Below, piece after piece: positions 27,906 through 34,658 of a DNA stretch of 34,658 nucleotides. The DNA is taken from contig JAIYCE010000076.1 of assembly GCA_027488155.1 (NCBI GenBank), positions 1-34,658 on the forward strand. The letters are read 5' to 3'. A program made the position numbers and the translations under genes. The DNA comes from Hyphomicrobiales bacterium (GTDB taxonomy: Bacteria > Pseudomonadota > Alphaproteobacteria > Rhizobiales > Beijerinckiaceae). Position 1 is the stretch's first letter. Each line of letters starts with the position of its first letter. The notes below the pieces were generated by a model. It made no database searches. It had not been told where the DNA came from and saw nothing but the letters and a program-made list of their open reading frames with translations.

Positions 27906-29585
27906 ATGCAACTCGACGAAGCGCTGTCGATGCCCCGCGAGGGGATGGATTACGATGTGGTCATTGTTGGGGGCGGTCCTGCGGGCCTGTCTGCCGCGAT
28001 CCGCCTCAAACAGATCAACCCTGATCTTTCGGTTGTCGTGGTCGAGAAGGGCTCGGAAGTCGGTGCCCATATTCTCTCCGGCGCGGTCATGGACCCGATC
28101 GGTCTCGACAAGCTCATCCCCGATTGGCGCGAGGACGATGCAGCGCCTTTGAAGACGCCGGTCACCGCCGATCATTTCTATTTCCTCGGTCCGGCTGGTG
28201 GCGTGCGCCTTCCCAACGCGTTGATGCCGCCTTTGATGAACAATCATGGCAATTACATCGTCTCGCTGGGCAATGTGGCGCGTTGGCTCGCGACGCGCGC
28301 CGAAGCGCTCGGCGTCGAAATCTACCCCGGCTTTGCAGCCGCTGAACTGCTCTACGACGATAAGGGTGCTGTGATCGGTGTTGCCACGGGCGACATGGGC
28401 ATTTCCAAAACCGGCGAGGTGAAGGAAGGCTTCACGCGCGGCATGGAATTGCGCGGCAAATACACGCTGCTCGCCGAAGGCGCGCGCGGCTCGCTCTCAA
28501 AACAGGCGATTGCAAAATATGACCTGTCGCAAGATCGCGAACCACAGAAATTCGGAATCGGCCTAAAAGAGCTCTGGCAGGTGGCACCCGACAAGCACAA
28601 GCCCGGCTTGGTGCAGCATTCTTTCGGTTGGCCGCTCGACATGAAAACCGGCGGCGGTTCCTTCCTCTATCATCTCGAAGACAATCTCGTTGCTGTCGGC
28701 TTCGTCGTGCATCTCAATTATGAGAATCCGACGCTCTCGCCCTTCGATGAATTTCAACGGTTCAAAACGCACCCGATGGTGCGCGAGACATTCGAGGGTG
28801 GCAAACGCATTTCCTACGGTGCGCGCGCCATTACAGAAGGCGGTTGGCAATCGGTACCGAAATTGTCTTTCCCAGGCGGCGCGCTGCTTGGGTGTGCGGC
28901 GGGCTTCGTCAATGTTCCGCGCATTAAGGGATCGCACAATGCGATTCTATCTGGAATCGTGGCTGCCGATCATGTCGCTGAAGCGATTGCTGCCGGCCGC
29001 GCGCATGACGAATTGTCGGCTTATGAGGCCGCATGGCGCGAGAGCGACATCGGCAAGGATTTGAAACGCGTTCGCAATGTGAAGCCGCTCTGGTCGCGCT
29101 TCGGTACCGCCATCGGCGTGGCGCTGGGCGCTGTAGATATGTGGCTCAACCAGATTATCGGCATCTCGCCTTTTGGCACGATGAGCCATGGCAAGCCGGA
29201 CCATGCAAGCCTCAAGCTTTTGAAAGATGTGAAGCCGATCGTCTATCCCAAGCCGGACGGCGTCATCTCGTTCGACAAGCTCTCCTCGGTCTTCATCTCG
29301 GCCACCAACCATGAAGAAGATCAACCTGCCCATCTGAAATTGGCCGATCCGTCGATTCCGGTCGATCGCAATCTGCCGCTCTACGGCGAACCGGCGCGGC
29401 TTTATTGCCCTGCCGGCGTTTACGAGGTGGTCTATGAGGATGCCGAGGCCAAGACCGGCCCGCGCTTTGTCATCAATGCGCAAAACTGCGTCCACTGCAA
29501 AACCTGCGACATCAAGGATCCGGCACAGAACATCAATTGGACCGTTCCTGAAGGTGGCGGCGGCCCCAACTATCCCAATATGTGA
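27906..29585 (+). CDS. Electron transfer flavoprotein-ubiquinone oxidoreductase
   Basis: A 559-residue membrane-associated enzyme that passes electrons from ETF (beta-oxidation, amino-acid and choline catabolism) to ubiquinone. The FAD-binding DYDVVIVGGGPAGLSAAIRL starts at residue 15, a second FAD element is GCAAGFVNVPRIKGSHNAI, and the C-terminal ferredoxin-like cluster has cysteines in LYCPAGVYEV and NCVHCKTCDIKDP. The ending INWTVPEGGGGPNYPNM is typical. The start ATG 27906 has GGGAG 11 nt upstream; the ORF extends 83 codons further but into the intergenic region. The ETF alpha/beta genes are not in the window. It is often annotated as etfD/etfQO. Confidence 0.96.
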   Translation: MQLDEALSMPREGMDYDVVIVGGGPAGLSAAIRLKQINPDLSVVVVEKGSEVGAHILSGAVMDPIGLDKLIPDWREDDAAPLKTPVTADHFYFLGPAGGVRLPNALMPPLMNNHGNYIVSLGNVARWLATRAEALGVEIYPGFAAAELLYDDKGAVIGVATGDMGISKTGEVKEGFTRGMELRGKYTLLAEGARGSLSKQAIAKYDLSQDREPQKFGIGLKELWQVAPDKHKPGLVQHSFGWPLDMKTGGGSFLYHLEDNLVAVGFVVHLNYENPTLSPFDEFQRFKTHPMVRETFEGGKRISYGARAITEGGWQSVPKLSFPGGALLGCAAGFVNVPRIKGSHNAILSGIVAADHVAEAIAAGRAHDELSAYEAAWRESDIGKDLKRVRNVKPLWSRFGTAIGVALGAVDMWLNQIIGISPFGTMSHGKPDHASLKLLKDVKPIVYPKPDGVISFDKLSSVFISATNHEEDQPAHLKLADPSIPVDRNLPLYGEPARLYCPAGVYEVVYEDAEAKTGPRFVINAQNCVHCKTCDIKDPAQNINWTVPEGGGGPNYPNM

Positions 29586-29656
29586 AATAGGGCGACGCGC
29601 CGGAAAACCTTGCCGCGCGGCCCGAAAACAGCCATGGTCCGGTTCGATTTAAGCGC

Positions 29657-31459
29657 ATGCACCCCGCCGGAAAGAATCTGACCGTGGCTTTGTTTTCGAC
29701 CCGCCCGCTTCGTCTTGCCAAAGCCGTATTCGGCTCCGTTCTGCTGGCTTTGGGCCTCGGTGTGGCCACGCCGCTCGCGGCTGAACAGAGGCCGTCTTGG
29801 ACGCAGGATGAGGCGGCCGATACACTGGCTGGCAATTATCTGTCGGCCATCATCGCCGATTCCCAGCGCGACACGGCTGCTGCCGCCTTCTTCTATCGCG
29901 AGGCAATGAAGGCTGATTCGCGCTCGCCGCATCTGATGCAGCGTGCCTTTATGAGCATGTTGGCCGAGGGCGAGATCGATGACGCAGCCAAGCTGGCCGA
30001 ACGCATTCTCAAGCGCGACCCCAACAACGATATCGCCAAGCTGACGCTGGCTATCCGCGCAATCAAGAACGGCAAATGGAGCGAGGCACGCCGTTTTCTG
30101 CAGCAGGGGGGGCGCGGCCGCGCCGCCGATGTGACAGCGACACTGCTGACGGCTTGGACATGGCTTGGTTCCAAGAATCCGAAACGCGCCATCGAGACGG
30201 TCGACCGCCTCAAGGGCGAAGAGACATTCGCCATGTTCCGGCAAGTGCATGCCGGATTAATCGCAGCCGCCGCTGGCAATCAGGCGGAAGCCGAGAAGCG
30301 CCTTCAGGCTGCTTATGAAATCGACAACAAGACGCTGCGCATGGTCGAAATCTATGCGCGTTATATGGCCTCTCAGGGCAAGCGTGATGCAGCGCTAAAA
30401 TTACTCGACGATTTCGAGAAGCTTTTGCCGCGCCATCCGATGGTGGCGGGCTTGCGTGCGCAAATCCAGAAGGGCGAGCCTGTCGCGTCAGCCATTTCCA
30501 ATCCGGCGGCGGGTGCATCCGAAGTCCTCTACGGCCTTGGCGCAGCCGGAAATCGGCAGGGCGATGAACTCGCCGCCATCGTTTATCTGCGTTATGCGCT
30601 TTATCTGTCGCCCTCCAACATGATGGCGACGATCACGCTGGCCGACATTTACGACCGGTTGAAGCAATTCGACGCGTCGAACGAAGTTTATCTTTCGATT
30701 CCGAAAAGCGATCCGATGTATCGCAATGCGGAGATCCAGGTTGGGCTGAATTACGAACAGATGGGCAAGGGTGAAGAGGCCACGAAGCTTCTCGAAAAGC
30801 TCGTCTCGGATTTCCCGAATGATACCGAAGCATGGATGGCACTCGGTAATATTTACCGGTCGCGCAAGGAATTTGAAAAAGGCGTCGACGCCTATACCAA
30901 AGCGCTGGCGACCGTCCAGACCGTCGATGCCGGTCATTGGCCGCTCTATTATTTCCGCGGTATTTGCTACGAGCGCACCAAGCAATGGCCGAAGGCAGAA
31001 GCCGACTTTAAGAAAGCGCTCGCGCTTTATCCCGATCAGCCATTGGTTCTGAATTATCTTGGCTATTCGTGGATCGATCAGGGCATTAATCTCGACGAAG
31101 GTTTTCGCATGTTGCGCCGCGCGGTCGAGCAACGTCCGACCGATGGTTACATCGTCGATTCGCTTGGCTGGGCCTATTATCGCCTTGGCCGGTTCGAAGA
31201 TGCGGTGCGTGTACTCGAACGTGCTGTGGAATTGCGCGCTGCCGATCCCGTCATCAACGATCATCTCGGCGATGCCTATTGGCGCGTCGGCCGTAAGCTT
31301 GAGGCCGGCTTCCAATGGCATCACGCCAAAGATTTGAAGCCCGAGCCGGAAGATCTGGAAAAGATCGAGCAAAAGCTTAAATCGGGTCTGCCGGACGATC
31401 CGAAGCCTGCGGCCGCCGAAGCGCCGAAAGATGCGCCGAAGCAAGGCAATGGCGGCTGA
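29657..31459 (+). CDS. Exported tetratricopeptide-repeat protein
   Basis: A 600-residue protein with an N-terminal signal-like segment (LRLAKAVFGSVLLALGLGVATPLAA) and an otherwise helical body built of about a dozen TPR-type repeats. Good examples are AWMALGNIYRSRKEFEKGVDAYTKAL, YYFRGICYERTKQWPKAEADFKKALALYP and VDSLGWAYYRLGRFEDAVRVLERAVEL. The C-terminus is Pro/Ala/Lys-rich. TPR proteins scaffold envelope complexes; the partner is unknown here. It is probably periplasmic or anchored at the outer face. The last 11 bases overlap the ispE start, suggesting coupled expression with it. It lies 71 bp downstream of the ETF-QO gene. Confidence 0.88.
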   Translation: MHPAGKNLTVALFSTRPLRLAKAVFGSVLLALGLGVATPLAAEQRPSWTQDEAADTLAGNYLSAIIADSQRDTAAAAFFYREAMKADSRSPHLMQRAFMSMLAEGEIDDAAKLAERILKRDPNNDIAKLTLAIRAIKNGKWSEARRFLQQGGRGRAADVTATLLTAWTWLGSKNPKRAIETVDRLKGEETFAMFRQVHAGLIAAAAGNQAEAEKRLQAAYEIDNKTLRMVEIYARYMASQGKRDAALKLLDDFEKLLPRHPMVAGLRAQIQKGEPVASAISNPAAGASEVLYGLGAAGNRQGDELAAIVYLRYALYLSPSNMMATITLADIYDRLKQFDASNEVYLSIPKSDPMYRNAEIQVGLNYEQMGKGEEATKLLEKLVSDFPNDTEAWMALGNIYRSRKEFEKGVDAYTKALATVQTVDAGHWPLYYFRGICYERTKQWPKAEADFKKALALYPDQPLVLNYLGYSWIDQGINLDEGFRMLRRAVEQRPTDGYIVDSLGWAYYRLGRFEDAVRVLERAVELRAADPVINDHLGDAYWRVGRKLEAGFQWHHAKDLKPEPEDLEKIEQKLKSGLPDDPKPAAAEAPKDAPKQGNGG

Positions 31460-32294
31460 TTTCCATCGTGTTGCGCGCTCGATTGGCCGTGCGCGCGCCA
31501 AAATCAATCTGACATTGCATGTGCGTGGCCGCCGTGCCGATGGCTACCACGATCTCGAAAGTCTTGTCGTTTTCGCAGGCGTGAGCGATGCGCTTGCCTA
31601 CACGCCAGCAGGGAATGGCGGCTATACGCTGGCCGTCGATGGTACAGCCGATCTCGGCCCAGAAGACGATAATCTCGTTCTGCGCGCAGCACGTTTGATT
31701 GCGCCTTCAGGCTCCGGCCATTTTCGTCTCGTTAAAACTCTTCCCATCGCGTCAGGCATGGGCGGAGGTTCTGCCGATGCGGCGGCTGCCTTGCGTTTGG
31801 TGGCGGGCGAAGCGGCTTTGACGTGTCCCGCTGAAAATATTGGTGCCGATGTGCCGGTCTGCATCGCTTCGCGCGCCCGCATGATGCGCGGTGTCGGCGA
31901 AGCGCTGGGGCCTGTGCTGGATCTCGCGCCGCTTTATGCCGTTCTCGTCAATCCGCGCATGGCGGTGTCGACGGTCGATGTGTTTCGCGCGCTCGGCTTG
32001 AAACCGGGCGACGCATTTGATCGCACCCCGCATCCCGATGTCAGCGGCGATGTTCTCGATCTTCTCATCAGAACGCGCAACGATCTTGAGCAACCGGCAA
32101 TAGCGGTCGCGCCAATCATCGGTGATGTACTTGATGCCTTGCGCGAACAGGACGGACTTCAACTCGCCCGCATGTCAGGTTCCGGCGCGACTTGCTTCGG
32201 CATTTTCGAGAACCGGCATGCAGCCGTTCATGCCGCGCGTGGCTTGCGCTTGTTGCACCCTCGATGGTGGGTGCGTCCGACGATATTGCGATGA
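31449..32294 (+). CDS. ispE: 4-diphosphocytidyl-2-C-methyl-D-erythritol kinase
   Basis: A 281-residue GHMP kinase of the MEP isoprenoid pathway that phosphorylates CDP-methylerythritol. The substrate-binding start is RARAKINLTLHVRGRRADGYHDLESLVVF, the ATP loop is LPIASGMGGGSADAAAALRL, and the catalytic Asp lies in NIGADVPVCIASRA. The C-terminal GHMP motif is ARMSGSGATCFGIF. The ATG at 31449 has AAGG upstream and overlaps the TPR gene; the ORF's earlier ATG at 31431 is possible. The length matches the family. ispH, which acts later in the same pathway, lies about 22 kb upstream. Confidence 0.96.
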   Translation: MAADFHRVARSIGRARAKINLTLHVRGRRADGYHDLESLVVFAGVSDALAYTPAGNGGYTLAVDGTADLGPEDDNLVLRAARLIAPSGSGHFRLVKTLPIASGMGGGSADAAAALRLVAGEAALTCPAENIGADVPVCIASRARMMRGVGEALGPVLDLAPLYAVLVNPRMAVSTVDVFRALGLKPGDAFDRTPHPDVSGDVLDLLIRTRNDLEQPAIAVAPIIGDVLDALREQDGLQLARMSGSGATCFGIFENRHAAVHAARGLRLLHPRWWVRPTILR

Positions 32295-32311
32295 TGGGTC
32301 TATAAAACCTC

Positions 32312-32335
32312 AGGCGCGACTGCGCGCCCGCGCCT
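32312..32335. terminator. Candidate bidirectional hairpin between ispE and the polyprenyl synthase gene
   Basis: AGGCGCG (32312-32318) pairs with CGCGCCT (32329-32335) around a 10-nt GC-rich loop, between two convergent genes. On the minus strand TTTTAT follows after GAGG. The T-runs are poor, so termination is only possible, not certain. Confidence 0.4.
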
Positions 32336-32353
32336 TTGCGAGGATCAAAAAAA

Positions 32354-33373
32354 TCAGTGACTTCTGCTGATGCAGAAATCGACCGCTTCGATCAGTGCGG
32401 ATTTGACCGCGCTTTCGGGGAAGAGCGCCAAGGCGTCGCGCGCCATGGCGCCATAGTGGCGCGCTCGCTCGATCGTGTCTTCGATCGCGCGGTGCTTGCG
32501 CATAAGCGCAATGGCGTGTTCGAGATCGGCATCGGTGACGTCGCTTTGCTCAAGCGCACGCTTCCAGAAGGTGCGCTCTTCATCATTGCCGCGGCGGAAT
32601 GAGAGCACGACAGGCAGCGTGATCTTGCCTTCGCGGAAATCGTCGCCTGTCTTCTTCCCGAGTTTTGCGGCTGTGCCGCCATAATCGAGCGCGTCGTCGA
32701 TGAGTTGGAAAGCGATGCCGAGATTGGCTCCGTAGGAGCGACATGCGGCCTGTTCAGCCTTTGGGCGACTGGCGATGATCGGTCCAACTTCGCAGGCAGC
32801 AGCAAAGAGCGCCGCCGTCTTACCGCGAACAACAGCGAGATACTCGTCTTCTGTCGTCGCCGTATTTTTGGCGGCGGCGAGTTGCATCACTTCGCCTTCG
32901 GCGATCACGGCGGCAGCATTCGATAAGACTTCGAGCGCACCGAGCGAGCCAACTTCGACCATCATCTTGAAGGCTTGGCCGAGCAGGAAATCGCCGACGA
33001 GGACGCTTGCCTCATTTCCCCACAACATGCGCGCAGCCAGCTTGCCACGTCGCATTTCAGAGCCGTCGACAACATCGTCGTGCAACAGCGTCGCGGTGTG
33101 CATAAATTCCACCGAGGCCGCGAGTTTCACTTGGCCTTCGCCCTGATAGCCGCAGAGGTCTGCTGTCGCCAGTGTGAGCATGGGCCGCAGACGCTTGCCA
33201 CCTGAATTGATCAGATGCTTGGCGATTTCTGGGATCAGCACGACTTCGGAGCCGACGCGCGCAATGATCTGCTGATTGACGCGCTCCATGCCCGGCGCGA
33301 CGAGCGCAACCAGATTGTCGATGCCCGGAGCGGGCTGGGACGGCTTGCCGTCGAGAGATACTACGAGACCCAT
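32354..33373 (-). CDS. Long-chain polyprenyl diphosphate synthase (octaprenyl/decaprenyl type)
   Basis: A 339-residue trans-prenyltransferase that makes the ubiquinone side chain. The first aspartate-rich motif is LLHDDVVDGSEMRRG (D99, D100, D103) and the second is FQLIDDALDYGG. GGKRLRPML binds isopentenyl diphosphate. The residue five before the first Asp is Ala94, a small residue as in long-chain synthases, and the block VEFMHTATLLHDD matches IspB-like enzymes. The start at 33371-33373 has AAGGCAA upstream; the 68-codon longer ORF would cover the divergent methyltransferase promoter. Chain length (8 or 10 units) cannot be fixed from sequence. In alphaproteobacteria Q10 is usual. Confidence 0.94.
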   Translation of the reverse strand: MGLVVSLDGKPSQPAPGIDNLVALVAPGMERVNQQIIARVGSEVVLIPEIAKHLINSGGKRLRPMLTLATADLCGYQGEGQVKLAASVEFMHTATLLHDDVVDGSEMRRGKLAARMLWGNEASVLVGDFLLGQAFKMMVEVGSLGALEVLSNAAAVIAEGEVMQLAAAKNTATTEDEYLAVVRGKTAALFAAACEVGPIIASRPKAEQAACRSYGANLGIAFQLIDDALDYGGTAAKLGKKTGDDFREGKITLPVVLSFRRGNDEERTFWKRALEQSDVTDADLEHAIALMRKHRAIEDTIERARHYGAMARDALALFPESAVKSALIEAVDFCISRSH

Positions 33374-33479
33374 GATTTGCCTTGCACGCGCCGCTACTGT
33401 CGCGGCATCTTGGCGGCGACCCTGCCAGAACGCGGTCAGCGCTGCAACTCGACTGCCTTGGGAATTCCGGAAACACCGT

Positions 33480-34244
33480 GTGAACGCGACGATTGCTACC
33501 CCGGACTGGTCCGATGATACATTTTTTGGCGGTCGTCTGACGTTGCGGCAACGGCGACAGGGCCATCGTGCTGGCACGGATGCGGTTCTTCTGGCGAGCC
33601 TTGTCTCACCCGATGCAAGGGGTCATGCCATCGATGCCGGTGCAGCTTCCGGCGCTGCCGGGTTAATGGCGGCCCTGCGTGCGCCGAGGCTTGCGATCGA
33701 TCTCATCGAAATTGATGCCGACGATTGTGCGATGGCCGCGCATAACATTGCTGCAAATGGGCTTGCGGAGCGATGTCGAATTCTCAATGCCGATCTGCTC
33801 GCGCCGGAAGCGGAGCGCGAAGCGGCGGGCCTCGTCAAAGGCGGAGCCAATTATATTCTCAGCAATCCGCCCTATCTCACAGCAGGGGCAGCCCGCCTTT
33901 CGCCCGATCCGGCGCGCGCACGGGCGCACGCTTTACCGGAAGACGGTCTGGCTCGGTGGTGTCGTGCGCTCACTTGGTTGGCTGCACCAGACGCGCTTCT
34001 TGCGGTCATTCATCGTGCCGATGCCTTGCCGGATCTTTTGTACGCGCTGGATGGCCGTTTCGGCGCCGTTTCGCTACGTCCCGTTCTGCCGCGGGCTGAT
34101 GCGCCTGCCTCGCGCATTCTGATCACGGCACGCAAAGGCAGCCGCGCGCCCCTGTCGATCTTGCCGAGTTTCGTTCTGCACGATGGCGATGGCCAATTCA
34201 CACATGAAGCAACAGCACTTCATGCTGGCCTTTATTCATTTTAA
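33480..34244 (+). CDS. SAM-dependent methyltransferase, TrmN6/YfiC-like
   Basis: About 254 residues. The start DDTFFGGRLTLRQRRQGHRAGTDAVLLAS and the NPPY motif (ILSNPPYLTAG) are those of the N6-adenine tRNA methyltransferase (TrmN6) and HemK-like group. Motif I is DAGAASGAAGL rather than the more usual DLGAGVGAAGL, a Gly-to-Ser-type change in the SAM loop worth noting. The acidic end of strand 2 is LIEIDADD. I chose the GTG at 33480, with GGAA upstream, because upstream codons lie in the divergent promoter region and have no family match. Its role as a tRNA methyltransferase is by family only. Confidence 0.85.
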   Translation: MNATIATPDWSDDTFFGGRLTLRQRRQGHRAGTDAVLLASLVSPDARGHAIDAGAASGAAGLMAALRAPRLAIDLIEIDADDCAMAAHNIAANGLAERCRILNADLLAPEAEREAAGLVKGGANYILSNPPYLTAGAARLSPDPARARAHALPEDGLARWCRALTWLAAPDALLAVIHRADALPDLLYALDGRFGAVSLRPVLPRADAPASRILITARKGSRAPLSILPSFVLHDGDGQFTHEATALHAGLYSF

Positions 34245-34248
34245 ACGC

Positions 34249-34268
34249 GCAGCGATTGAGCTGCTTTT
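34249..34268 (+). terminator. Weak terminator-like hairpin after the methyltransferase gene
   Basis: GCAGC (34249-34253), loop GATTGA, GCTGC (34260-34264), then TTTT, 4 bp after the stop codon. The stem is only five pairs. Confidence 0.5.
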
Positions 34269-34380
34269 GATTTAAAAGCCACCTGTTCAGGTTAACGCCC
34301 GGTTTCGATTGAGCCGTAGCAGCGAAACGGGTCTAACTAAGCGCATATTTCTCGTTAATTTGTACAAGGTTTTTTTCCTC

Positions 34381-34658
34381 ATGTTACCGAAACGCTGGAT
34401 TTTACTGTTCGCTGCTGCGACCGCGTTATCGCTTGTTTCGGTCCCGCAGATTGATGCCAAGTCGTGCGGCGGATATTCAAAGCCTTGCCCTAAACCGAAA
34501 CCCGGCAATGGCGGTGAAGGTAATGGCGGCGGCACGGGCGGTGGCAACAATCCCGGCGGCGGGCAGGGCGGCGGCAATGGCAATGGTGGCATCGGCAATG
34601 GCGGCGGCACGGGCGGTGGCAACAATCCCGGCGGTGGCCAAGGCGGTGGCAATGGCAA
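34381..34658 (+). CDS. Secreted glycine-rich repeat protein, N-terminal part (cut by window edge)
   Basis: An open frame from ATG 34381 runs to the window edge (92 codons). The first 26 residues form a signal peptide (MLPKRWILLFAAATALSLVS, then VPQIDA). The mature start SCGGYSKPCPKPKPGNGG has two cysteines and a Lys/Pro block. After that comes Gly/Asn-rich low complexity with a 25-residue unit containing GGGTGGGNNPGGGQGGGNG, repeated at 75-nt spacing. No family can be assigned; such proteins can be cell-surface, matrix or calcium-binding, but nothing here proves it. The minus-strand proline-rich frame over this region is its shadow. A TTGAGC-N17-TCTAAC sequence (34309-34337) is a weak promoter candidate. 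Confidence 0.7.
   Translation, partial: MLPKRWILLFAAATALSLVSVPQIDAKSCGGYSKPCPKPKPGNGGEGNGGGTGGGNNPGGGQGGGNGNGGIGNGGGTGGGNNPGGGQGGGNG
34519..34658 (+). repeat. 75-nt tandem coding repeat (25 residues), at least 1.8 copies
   Basis: Copy 1 spans 34519-34593 and copy 2 starts at 34594 and is cut by the window end. The copies differ only at a few third codon positions in the part seen, so the duplication looks recent or the sequence is maintained by recombination. Confidence 0.85.

Noticed and set aside
34287-34658. Minus-strand proline-rich open frame (PPPPLP repeats)
   Set aside because: It is the antisense of the glycine-rich repeat; the plus strand has a signal peptide and sensible start, the minus frame has no start context or domain.

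Overview
The window is ordinary, gene-dense chromosome of an alphaproteobacterium, most likely of the Hyphomicrobiales (Rhizobiales). A Beijerinckiaceae-like member is my guess only. The evidence is a CcrM-type GANTC methyltransferase with a C-terminal extension, the order mutY / DUF721 / dsbA-like / smc, an F0 operon of the form atpI-atpB-atpE-atpF'-atpF, a GTTC-N7-GTTC (alphaproteobacterial LexA-type) site, and a family-4 uracil-DNA glycosylase in its alphaproteobacterial form. I see no rRNA, tRNA, insertion sequence, prophage, CRISPR array or integrase. No gene-free stretch exceeds 300 bases. The longest are about 223 bp (2939-3161), where I see nothing beyond the start region of the glycosyltransferase operon, and about 214 bp (24007-24220), which holds a terminator-like hairpin and a promoter.

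Layout. 1-3.9 kb, minus strand: three tightly coupled glycosyltransferases (the last cut by the window edge) and an FkbM-type methyltransferase, which look like a surface-glycan locus. 4.0-7.9 kb: a DMT-family exporter, a tiny Flp-pilin-like membrane protein, a Gly/Met-rich DUF937-like protein and a CPA2 (Kef-type) cation/proton antiporter. 8.1-10.5 kb, plus strand: ispH-thrB-rnhA. 10.5-14.1 kb: glyS (minus), a YpfJ-type zinc metallopeptidase (plus) and a shortened family-2 glycosyltransferase-like protein overlapping it tail to tail. 14.2-18.0 kb, plus strand: a radical SAM protein with a LexA-type box just upstream, rnhB, ccrM and a Spy/CpxP-like periplasmic protein. 18.0-24.0 kb: mutY (minus), then DUF721/DciA-like, a DsbA-like thioredoxin protein and smc. 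24.1-26.8 kb: the F0 ATP synthase operon, with a promoter in front and a clear terminator behind. 26.9-34.2 kb: uracil-DNA glycosylase, ETF-ubiquinone oxidoreductase, a TPR protein, ispE, a long-chain polyprenyl diphosphate synthase and a small-molecule/tRNA-type methyltransferase. 34.4 kb to the end: the start of a secreted glycine-rich protein with a 75-nt repeat, cut by the window edge.

Functional themes. Genome maintenance is unusually well represented (rnhA, rnhB, mutY, udg, smc, ccrM, DciA-like and the SOS-box radical SAM gene). Isoprenoid/quinone metabolism appears at three places (ispH, ispE, polyprenyl synthase), along with bioenergetics (F0, ETF-QO). I did not find a clear new multi-gene system. 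The most useful lead is the LexA-type site in front of the SplB-superfamily radical SAM gene, which suggests a DNA-damage role for a poorly characterised family. Secondary leads are the strong hairpin between atpE and atpF', the Flp-like micro-protein and the glycine-rich repeat protein.
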